Shown here one piece after another: positions 1-5,379 of a DNA stretch of 6,380 bases. Where the stretch lies: the NCBI GenBank assembly GCA_007136165.1, contig SLHK01000201.1, forward strand, positions 1 to 6,380, written 5' to 3'. The position numbers were made by a program, and so were the translations under genes. The notes under the pieces were generated by a model that searched no databases, was not told where the DNA came from, and worked only from the letters and a program-made list of their open reading frames with translations. Position 1 is the first letter of the stretch. Every line of letters starts with the position of its first letter. The DNA is from Syntrophomonadaceae bacterium. GTDB lineage: Bacteria; Bacillota; Dethiobacteria; PWVN01.

Positions 1-1826
1 GCGTTAAAAGAGGCCTTTATCAGCTGCAGGACTGCCGCCAGTTCCCGGTTATTTTTCTTGAAGAGCCGGCTTCCCAACCTGAGGGCCTCCCCTTCCCCTT
101 CCCCCTGAAAGAGAAGGGAAAAGGCCGTCCGCCACGGTTCCCTTACTGCCCTCTCCCCTCCCGGCAGGGGCAGGTAGCGCATATGGTAGAGGCGCTGAAA
201 ACCCGCAAAGTCACCGGAAAGAACCTCGAATCCCCAGATATTCCCGTCGGGCCCAAAGCCGCTGCCGTCCAGGACGGCTGCCAAAACTTTATCCCGCAGC
301 CCGTGTTCCCCCATGACGGCAGCCATGTGGGCATGATGGTGCTGGACGGCATACCTGGCCTCCCAGGTCTTTCGCAGGGCCATCCGGGAGACAGCATACC
401 CGGGATGAGGGTCATAGCCCAGGACGGCAGGCCGGCAATCCAGGAGGGAGCACCAGTGTTTATAGGCCTCCCCGAAGGCGTCCTGCCCCTCGGTACAGGC
501 CATCTCTCCCAGGTGTTGGCTTAAGTAGGCCTTGTGGCCCTGCAAAATGCAGAAGGTGTTTTTTGCCTCCCCGCCCCAGCCCGCCACCGCCTCCGGAAGG
601 CCGGGGCCGGGAACCTCCAGGGGTTCGGGGACATAGCCCCGGGAGCGCCGGAGAAGCAGAGCGGGAACCTGGTACCTGCCCCATGAGAGGGGGGGCACAA
701 TCAGGGAGTCATCGCAGCGGCCGGTGATCTCCCGGTTGTGCAGAAGAAATAAATCCGCCAGGCCCGCCAGTTCTTCCAAGGCCGCTTCATTCCCGGTGAC
801 CAGGGGCAGCCCGCCCATGTTGCCGCTGGTCATTGCCAGCAGGTCCAGATTGTCGTTAAAAAGCAGATAGTGGAGGGGGGTGTAAGGCAGCATAACCCCC
901 AGGCTGCTTAAACCCGGGGCCAGGTCTTCCGGAAGAGGTGGCGAAACTTTCCTGGGGCAGGCAACAATGGGGGAGCTGCCGGAGGTTAGAAGGTGAGCGG
1001 CACCGGGGTCAATAATGCAGTATTTTCTGGCGGCATTAAGGTTTTTGGCCATGACGGCAAAAGGTTTAGCGCCTCTTTTTTTTCCCTGGCGCAGCCGCCC
1101 TACAGCCCCGGGGTTTTTAGCATCGCAGGCCAGGTGGAACCCCCCCAGCCCCTTTATGGCCAGAATGTCTCCCGCCTTTAAAGCATCATGGGCGGTCTTT
1201 TGCCAGTCTTCTTCCATGCTTTTTCCGTTTCGGCTAAGCACCTGAATTTTTGGGCCGCAGGCAGGGCAGGCCATGGGTTGGGCGTGAAAACGCCGGTCTA
1301 GGGGGTCCAGGTATTCCGCAAGGCAGTGGGGGCAGAGGGAAAAGGGCTCCATAGTGGTCCGCTCCCTGTCATAGGGAAGGCTTTTCGTGATGGTGAAGCG
1401 GGGGCCGCAGTTGGTGCAGTTAGTAAAGGGGTACCGGTGGCGCCTCTCCTTGGGGCCCTTGATTTCAGCGATACATTCAGGGCAGACAGCGGCATCGGGA
1501 GGCAGTTGGATTTTGGCGGGGCCGACTTTTTTTGTGGTTTCAATCTGAAAGCCTGAACGGCCCTTCACAGGGACCTGATGTACGTTAAGGACGGTAATGG
1601 CTGCCAAGGGCGGCAGTTCGCCGGTAAGGGCCCCCAAAAAATCCTGCAGCAAAAGGGGGCTTCCTTCCACCTCAATGGTCACCCCCTCCCCGGTATTGTT
1701 TATAGCGCCGTCGAGGCCGAATCTATTAGCCAGCCGGTAGACAAAGGGCCGAAAGCCTACGCCCTGGACTTTGCCCTCCAGGGAAATCCGGAGGGCTTTT
1801 TTGATTGCTTTTTCCCTGACAGCCAT
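1..1826 (-). CDS. hypF: HypF, carbamoyltransferase for [NiFe]-hydrogenase maturation (C-terminus beyond left edge)
   Basis: HypF uses carbamoyl phosphate and ATP to carbamoylate the C-terminal cysteine of HypE, the source of the CN ligands of the cytoplasmically assembled NiFe(CN)2CO site. The 608 residues in the window form one unbroken frame. An acylphosphatase domain comes first (about 10-98), with GKVQGVGFRP at 18-27, catalytic Arg26 and an Asn at 43/44. Two zinc fingers follow with the exact family spacing CX2C-X18-CX2C-X24-CX2C-X18-CX2C (Cys115, 118, 137, 140, 165, 168, 187, 190). A YrdC-like domain spans about 205-395, with KPFAVM, VMLPYTPLH, MTSGN and RCDDS motifs and RRSRGYVPEP at its end. 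A Kae1-like domain then starts, with NTFC, the QHHHAH metal motif at 495-500, LDGSGFGPDG and VREPWR. Family members are usually about 750-780 residues, so roughly 150 are missing at the left edge. The start is set by a strong AAAGGAGG six bases upstream. Other hyp genes may follow outside the window. Identification is very secure. Confidence 0.97.
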   Translation of the reverse strand, partial: MAVREKAIKKALRISLEGKVQGVGFRPFVYRLANRFGLDGAINNTGEGVTIEVEGSPLLLQDFLGALTGELPPLAAITVLNVHQVPVKGRSGFQIETTKKVGPAKIQLPPDAAVCPECIAEIKGPKERRHRYPFTNCTNCGPRFTITKSLPYDRERTTMEPFSLCPHCLAEYLDPLDRRFHAQPMACPACGPKIQVLSRNGKSMEEDWQKTAHDALKAGDILAIKGLGGFHLACDAKNPGAVGRLRQGKKRGAKPFAVMAKNLNAARKYCIIDPGAAHLLTSGSSPIVACPRKVSPPLPEDLAPGLSSLGVMLPYTPLHYLLFNDNLDLLAMTSGNMGGLPLVTGNEAALEELAGLADLFLLHNREITGRCDDSLIVPPLSWGRYQVPALLLRRSRGYVPEPLEVPGPGLPEAVAGWGGEAKNTFCILQGHKAYLSQHLGEMACTEGQDAFGEAYKHWCSLLDCRPAVLGYDPHPGYAVSRMALRKTWEARYAVQHHHAHMAAVMGEHGLRDKVLAAVLDGSGFGPDGNIWGFEVLSGDFAGFQRLYHMRYLPLPGGERAVREPWRTAFSLLFQGEGEGEALRLGSRLFKKNNRELAAVLQLIKASFN

Positions 1827-1830
1827 ACTG

Positions 1831-1840
1831 CCCCTCCTTT
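1831..1840 (-). promoter_or_regulatory. Ribosome binding site of hypF
   Basis: On the minus strand AAAGGAGGGG lies just upstream of the ATG at 1826, with six bases between AGGAGG and the start codon. It is a near-perfect anti-16S match and decides the HypF start. No convincing sigma-A promoter could be fixed further upstream. The AT-rich stretch 1878-1913 is the likely place, but its candidate hexamers match poorly. Confidence 0.8.
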
Positions 1841-1934
1841 GGGTTCCCCGGTTCCCCTATCTTTTTTCTGAAAGCTCTTTATAAAAGGTATAATCTTATG
1901 GTAGTATAACCAAAGGAGAGGGCCAATCATGCGC

Positions 1935-1964
1935 AAAAAAAGGCGAGCCCGTACCGGGCTCGCC
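1935..1964 (-). terminator. Rho-independent terminator of perR
   Basis: Read on the minus strand, a GC-rich inverted repeat (arms GGCGAGCCCG and CGGGCTCGCC, ten pairs, three-base loop, 1942-1964) is followed directly by seven Ts (1941-1935). It starts 18 bases past the perR stop codon, so perR appears to be transcribed as a single gene, insulated from hypF on the same strand. On the plus strand no T-run follows the stem, so it should work in one direction only. Confidence 0.9.
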
Positions 1965-1981
1965 CTCTGCATACACAGGGT

Positions 1982-2413
1982 TCAATTTTTCCGGCATTTG
2001 GCACACTGGCCGTAAAGAAAAAGCTGCTGGCTGTCTACCTGGAAACCGTAATTCTTGGAAGCTTCCTTAATGTACTCCTGGGGCAACTTTCCTTCCGGCA
2101 TATCGAGAATCTCTTTGCAGGACTTGCAAACTAAATGGGGGTGGAATCCCGGGTTGCCATCATAACCAACCTGGCGGGCAGAGGCGGCGACTTCCTGAAT
2201 CAGTCCTTTTTCCTTGAAGAGATCCAGTGTCTTGTAAATGGTAGCCAAACTTACCGACGGGTACTTCTGCAAGATCATACGGTGCACCTGGTCGACACTG
2301 GGATGTTCCCGACTTTCCCGCAGCAGTTCAAGGATGGCCGTACGCTGGGGAGTAACTTTTAGTGAAGCTGATCTGAGCAATTTCTGTTCCGGCTGCAAAA
2401 AACATACCCCCAT
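1982..2413 (-). CDS. perR: PerR, Fur-family peroxide-sensing repressor
   Basis: This is a 143-residue cytoplasmic metalloregulator of the Fur superfamily. PerR proteins bind Fe(II) or Mn(II) and repress peroxide-defence and iron-homeostasis genes; H2O2 inactivates them by iron-catalysed oxidation of histidine ligands. The N-terminal winged helix spans about 10-85, with LKVTPQR at 18-24 and the recognition helix around SLATIYKTLD at 55-64. The regulatory-site residues known from Bacillus subtilis PerR are all present and fall at the same residue numbers: His37, Asp85, His91, His93 and Asp104. The structural zinc site is Cys96, Cys99, Cys137 and Cys140 (CKSC and CAKC). The DNA-binding domain, length and ligand set fit PerR better than Fur or Zur. 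The start at 2413 has an AGGAAA nine bases upstream. The gene is monocistronic, with its own terminator, and diverges from the methyltransferase operon. A PerR/Fur-like box immediately upstream suggests autoregulation. Whether this protein is truly peroxide-sensitive cannot be read from sequence alone. Confidence 0.9.
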   Translation of the reverse strand: MGVCFLQPEQKLLRSASLKVTPQRTAILELLRESREHPSVDQVHRMILQKYPSVSLATIYKTLDLFKEKGLIQEVAASARQVGYDGNPGFHPHLVCKSCKEILDMPEGKLPQEYIKEASKNYGFQVDSQQLFLYGQCAKCRKN

Positions 2414-2427
2414 TGTCGTTTATTTCC

Positions 2428-2442
2428 TAATACATATTATCA
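2428..2442 (-). promoter_or_regulatory. Putative PerR/Fur-type operator in front of perR
   Basis: Minus-strand TGATAATATGTATTA matches the 7-1-7 Fur-superfamily consensus TGATAATNATTATCA at 11 of 14 positions, with the left half perfect. It matches the PerR box TTATAATNATTATAA at 10 of 14. It ends where the perR Shine-Dalgarno sequence begins, about 15 bases before the start codon, so binding would block perR expression directly. Autoregulation is common among PerR proteins. AT-rich sequence yields such matches by chance fairly often, which limits certainty. Confidence 0.45.
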
Positions 2443-2656
2443 CTTTATGTCCATATCCGCAATAATACTTTTGTATTAGTAGTTCTCATATTTTTCCAAA
2501 TGGTAATTATGGCCGAAAGCATTATTACAAAATTCGACGCAATGTGCCATACTCCTTTTTCTTAATGGAAAACTATTTTAAATATTAATTTTCCAAGTTA
2601 TGGTAAGAAAGGTTAGTATCAAAATTTCGCACTCACAATTCTTATTTTCTATGACC
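2443..2656. other. AT-rich divergent regulatory spacer between perR and the methyltransferase operon
   Basis: This stretch is strikingly AT-rich against GC-rich genes on both sides and has no credible ORF. It must hold promoters for two divergent units. Plus-strand candidates are TTACAA-17-CATACT with an extended -10 TGC (2525-2553) and TTCCAA-17-TAGTAT (2591-2619); both are weak matches. For perR, a minus-strand TATTAT at 2462-2467 could be a -10, but it has no good -35. Three dyads stand out: TAATAC-tttt-GTATTA (2463-2478), GTAATTATG-N8-CATTATTAC with 8 of 9 pairs (2503-2528), and TGGAAAA-N16-TTTTCCA (2566-2595). I see no cobalamin riboswitch, tRNA or terminator here. Confidence 0.6.
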
Positions 2657-2665
2657 AAAAAGGAG
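2657..2665 (+). promoter_or_regulatory. Ribosome binding site of the MttB-type methyltransferase gene
   Basis: AAAAAGGAG lies eight bases before the ATG at 2674. It fixes that start, and the resulting protein begins with the short N-terminal extension usual for the family. Confidence 0.75.
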
Positions 2666-2673
2666 AAATCGAT

Positions 2674-4134
2674 ATGCACCTTAACAAAGACGGAAAAGTT
2701 TTAGCCGCAGAATACGGAAACCGTTGGGAGCCCCTGACGCCGGAACAGGTAAAAAGCCTTCACCGGGCTTCCCTCCACATCCTGGAGCATACCGGTATAT
2801 GCATGCCTCACCGGCAGGTGCAGGAGGCCCTGGCAGGGGCCGGGGCCCGGGTGGATGCGGAAAAGGGGAGAGTGTTCTTCCCACCCCCCGTGGTGGAGGG
2901 TTTGTGCCAAAAAGCCCCGCCGAAATATACCCTGTGTAGTCGAAACCCGGCCCGGGACCTGCCCCTGGACGGCCGCCGGGGGTATTTGACCCTGGACGGC
3001 TGCGGCCTGGAGGTTTTGGACCTGGAAGGAGGGCAGGCCCGCCCCTCCACCCTGAAGGACCTGGAGGATGCCGTGCGGCTGGCCGACAGCCTGGAGCAGG
3101 TGGCCTTTCTCTGGCCCACCATCAGTGCCCGGGACTGCCCCCGCCGGGTGCAGCCCCTCCATGAACTGGCAGCCCTATTGAGCAATTCCAGCAAGCACGC
3201 CCAGGCCATGACCGCCGTCAGCGGTACGATGGCCCAGGGTTCCTTAAAGATTGCCGCCGCTGTAGCGGGGGGGAGTAAAGCCCTGAAGGAGCGGCCCATA
3301 ATTTCCAACTTTGTCTGCAGCATCAGCCCCCTCTCCTATGATGCCGACAGCCTGGATGCCGCCCTGGCCTTTGCCGAAGCCGGGATTCCCGCCGGTTTTA
3401 TGACCATGCAGATCAGCTGTGCCACAGCCCCCGCCACCATGGCCGGCAATCTGGCCCTGGGCAATGCCGAGATTTTGGCGGGAATGGCCGCCCTGCAGGC
3501 CGTCTGCCCCGGGGCGCCCACCTTTTATGGTTCCTGCGCCACCGTCATGGAGCTGCGGTCAGGGGGGGTAACCTGCGGCGGTCCCGAGGATTTTCTGTTC
3601 CAGGCCGTGTCCGCCCAAATGGCCCGGTTTTACCGGGTGCCCTCCAACATCGGCACCTTTGCCACGGGGGCTAAGGCCTCCAACTGGCATGCCGGGGTGG
3701 AAAACGGCATCTCCGGCGCCGTGAGCCTGCTGGCGGGGGCCGATATGCTGTGCGGTGCGGGGCTCCTCAACGGCGCCCGCATCTTTTCCTTTGAACAGCT
3801 GTTGCTGGATTGCGAGATCTTTGAGATTCTCCGGCGGACTGGGGGAGGCCTGGAAATCACGGAAGAAACCCTGGCCCTGGATGCCATCCACAGGGTGGGG
3901 CCCGGGGGCCACTTCATGATGGAGCCCCATACCCTTGCCCACCTGCGAAAGCTGTGGCAGCCTGAGGTGATAAACCGCAGCCCCTATGAAAAGTGGCTGG
4001 CGGACGGGAAAAAGGACGCCCTGGAGACGGCCCGGGAAAAGGCGAGAGAGATTTTGGCCACTCATGAACCGGAGCCCCTGGAGGAGGGGTTGTTAAAGGA
4101 AATACACCAGATCATTAAAAGCTATGAGGAGTAA
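2674..4134 (+). CDS. MttB/MtgB superfamily (COG5598) corrinoid-dependent methyltransferase, non-pyrrolysine type
   Basis: This is a complete 486-residue soluble protein of the trimethylamine methyltransferase superfamily. Members transfer a methyl group from a quaternary or tertiary amine to the Co(I) corrinoid of a small partner protein; the methyl then goes to tetrahydrofolate or another acceptor. Family hallmarks run the full length: LTPEQVKSLHRASLHILEHTGI near the N-terminus, the GYLTLDGCG segment (103-111), FVCSISPLSYD (213-223), a Gly/Ala-rich TIM-barrel core (240-365), GGHFMMEPHTLAHLRKLW (411-428) and a C-terminal YEKWLADGKKDALETAREKA...ATHEPEPLEE region. There is no in-frame TAG, so it lacks the pyrrolysine of archaeal MttB. 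It belongs with the broad non-Pyl group whose characterised members act on glycine betaine (MtgB), proline betaine (MtpB), carnitine (MtcB) and other substrates. The substrate here is unknown. The gene leads an operon with a dehydrogenase 44 bases downstream, and no corrinoid-protein gene is adjacent. A label of trimethylamine-specific MttB would be unjustified. Confidence 0.92.
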   Translation: MHLNKDGKVLAAEYGNRWEPLTPEQVKSLHRASLHILEHTGICMPHRQVQEALAGAGARVDAEKGRVFFPPPVVEGLCQKAPPKYTLCSRNPARDLPLDGRRGYLTLDGCGLEVLDLEGGQARPSTLKDLEDAVRLADSLEQVAFLWPTISARDCPRRVQPLHELAALLSNSSKHAQAMTAVSGTMAQGSLKIAAAVAGGSKALKERPIISNFVCSISPLSYDADSLDAALAFAEAGIPAGFMTMQISCATAPATMAGNLALGNAEILAGMAALQAVCPGAPTFYGSCATVMELRSGGVTCGGPEDFLFQAVSAQMARFYRVPSNIGTFATGAKASNWHAGVENGISGAVSLLAGADMLCGAGLLNGARIFSFEQLLLDCEIFEILRRTGGGLEITEETLALDAIHRVGPGGHFMMEPHTLAHLRKLWQPEVINRSPYEKWLADGKKDALETAREKAREILATHEPEPLEEGLLKEIHQIIKSYEE

Positions 4135-4160
4135 TATGCACAACAGCAAAACCAGAAAGT

Positions 4161-4170
4161 GAGGAGGAGG
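4161..4170 (+). promoter_or_regulatory. Ribosome binding site of the dehydrogenase gene
   Basis: GAGGAGGAGG stands eight bases before the ATG at 4179, a very strong site in the 44-base gap after the methyltransferase stop codon. With no terminator or promoter visible in the gap, it supports co-transcription of the two genes and decides the dehydrogenase start. Confidence 0.8.
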
Positions 4171-4178
4171 TACATTAA

Positions 4179-5354
4179 ATGGGTTATCGTTACGGTGTTT
4201 TGGGAGGCGGCAGGCAGGGTACGGCGGCGGCCTATGATATGGCCAGGTTCGGGGAAGCCGATGAGGTGGTTATCGGAGACATGAACCCGGAGGCAGCCCG
4301 CCGGGCGGCGGACAGGGTGAACGCCCTCCTGGGCCGGGATGTGGCCCGGGGAGTTAAGGTGGATGTGACCCGGGAAGGGGAACTGGTGGAGCTTTTAGAG
4401 GGCCTCGACTCTTTTCTGAGCGCTGTCCCCTACTGGTTAAACCCTCAGATTGCTAAAGCAGCCATCAAAGGCAGGGCTTCCATGTGCGACCTGGGAGGGA
4501 ATACCCCCCTGGTTTTTGAGCAGTTGAAGCTGGACCCCAGGGCCAAGGAAGCGGGGATCAGCATGATTCCCGACTGCGGCCAGGTTCCCGGCATGGGGAA
4601 CTCCCTGGCGGCCTATGCCATGAGCCTCCTGGACAAGCCGGAGGATGTCTTTATCTGGGACGGGGGCATTGCCCAGACGCCCCGGCCCCCCTTTAATTAT
4701 TACCTGACCTTTAATATCGTGGGCCTGACCAACGAATACTACGGTACCGCTAACTTTATCCGCGACGGCAAAATTGTGGAACTCCCCACCTTTACCGAGG
4801 ACGAATACGAAAGGGTGGAATTTCCTGCGCCCATCGGCACCCTGGAGGCCTTCGTGGCCGGCGGGGGCACCTCCACGGCCCCCTGGACCTACCAGGGGAA
4901 AATCCGGACCTATCAGAACAAGACCTTGAGGTACCCGGGGCATTTCCGCCAGTGGAAGACCTTGATGGATGCGGGGATGCTGGAAGAGGAACCCGTGGAT
5001 CTGGGGGACGGCCTTAAGGTATCGCCCCGCCACGTCCTGCATACCGTCTTGGAGCCCAAAATGCAGCCCCTCCCCGACGACAAGGACCTGGTAATTGTCC
5101 GGGTCAAGTGCCTGGGGGAAAAGGACGGACAAAAGGCGGAAGCCTTCGTGGAGGTAATGGACTACTTTGACGAAACGACAGGCTTTACCGCCATGGAGCG
5201 GACAACGGGCTGGCACGGGTCCATCGTGGCCATCCTCATGGCCCGGGGCGAGACGCCCCGGGGCGCCAAACCGGTGGAAGTCGCCGTCCCAGGAGACCTC
5301 TTCGTCAGCGAAATGCGGAAACGGGGCATCCCCCTCACCGTCAAGTTAACATAA
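4179..5354 (+). CDS. Saccharopine dehydrogenase-family oxidoreductase, lysine 6-dehydrogenase-like
   Basis: This is a complete 391-residue cytoplasmic enzyme of the saccharopine dehydrogenase family (COG1748 type). It has an N-terminal Rossmann domain with the dinucleotide motif GGGRQG at 9-14 and an acidic residue, Asp34, near the end of the second strand, which favours NAD over NADP. Further motifs are DLGG (104-107), PDCGQVPGMGN (131-141), GGTST (229-233), RYPGH (251-255) and a C-terminal PGDLFVSEMRKRGI. From memory of the family, order and spacing fit bacterial L-lysine 6-dehydrogenase of about 385 residues (as in Geobacillus) much better than the longer fungal or mammalian saccharopine enzymes. 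Lysine 6-dehydrogenase deaminates the lysine epsilon-amino group with NAD to give 2-aminoadipate-6-semialdehyde, which cyclises. The actual substrate is not established. Its place behind an MttB-type methyltransferase suggests it acts on the demethylated product of that enzyme, or on a related amino acid. No signal peptide or membrane segment is seen. Confidence 0.85.
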   Translation: MGYRYGVLGGGRQGTAAAYDMARFGEADEVVIGDMNPEAARRAADRVNALLGRDVARGVKVDVTREGELVELLEGLDSFLSAVPYWLNPQIAKAAIKGRASMCDLGGNTPLVFEQLKLDPRAKEAGISMIPDCGQVPGMGNSLAAYAMSLLDKPEDVFIWDGGIAQTPRPPFNYYLTFNIVGLTNEYYGTANFIRDGKIVELPTFTEDEYERVEFPAPIGTLEAFVAGGGTSTAPWTYQGKIRTYQNKTLRYPGHFRQWKTLMDAGMLEEEPVDLGDGLKVSPRHVLHTVLEPKMQPLPDDKDLVIVRVKCLGEKDGQKAEAFVEVMDYFDETTGFTAMERTTGWHGSIVAILMARGETPRGAKPVEVAVPGDLFVSEMRKRGIPLTVKLT

Positions 5355-5379
5355 CTGGGGTCAGGCTTGAGATATTTAC

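Noticed and set aside
1..1826. Region appears to contain only short scattered ORFs on both strands, as if hypF were broken
   Set aside because: Translating the minus strand from the ATG at 1826 gives one uninterrupted frame to the window edge with all HypF motifs. The short ORFs are out-of-frame shadows, and the gene simply runs off the edge.
2539..2549. Minus-strand TGGCACATTGC resembling a sigma-54 -24/-12 promoter
   Set aside because: Only one base separates TGGCAC from TTGC, whereas sigma-54 promoters need five, so it cannot work as one.
2414..2673. Cobalamin riboswitch, tRNA or other structured RNA ahead of the methyltransferase gene
   Set aside because: The spacer is AT-rich and lacks B12-box-like or tRNA-like conserved segments. 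Only short dyads are present.
2701..4065. Several 95-171 codon minus-strand ORFs opposite the methyltransferase gene
   Set aside because: Their compositions are low in information and rich in Pro, Gly, Ala and Arg, with no family motifs. They are shadows of the sense frame.
2674..4134. Pyrrolysine-containing trimethylamine methyltransferase
   Set aside because: The frame has no internal TAG and ends in TAA at normal family length, so pyrrolysine insertion is not involved and TMA specificity is unsupported.
4437..5216. 259-codon ORF on the minus strand opposite the dehydrogenase
   Set aside because: It is antisense to a well-supported full-length gene, has no recognisable domain, and is explained by GC-rich codon use that suppresses stops on the opposite strand.
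5355..5379. Terminator between the convergent dehydrogenase and AOR genes
   Set aside because: Only 25 bases are available. The one pairing seen (ACTGG with CCAGT, 5354-5395) is five bases long with a 32-base loop and no T-run behind it.
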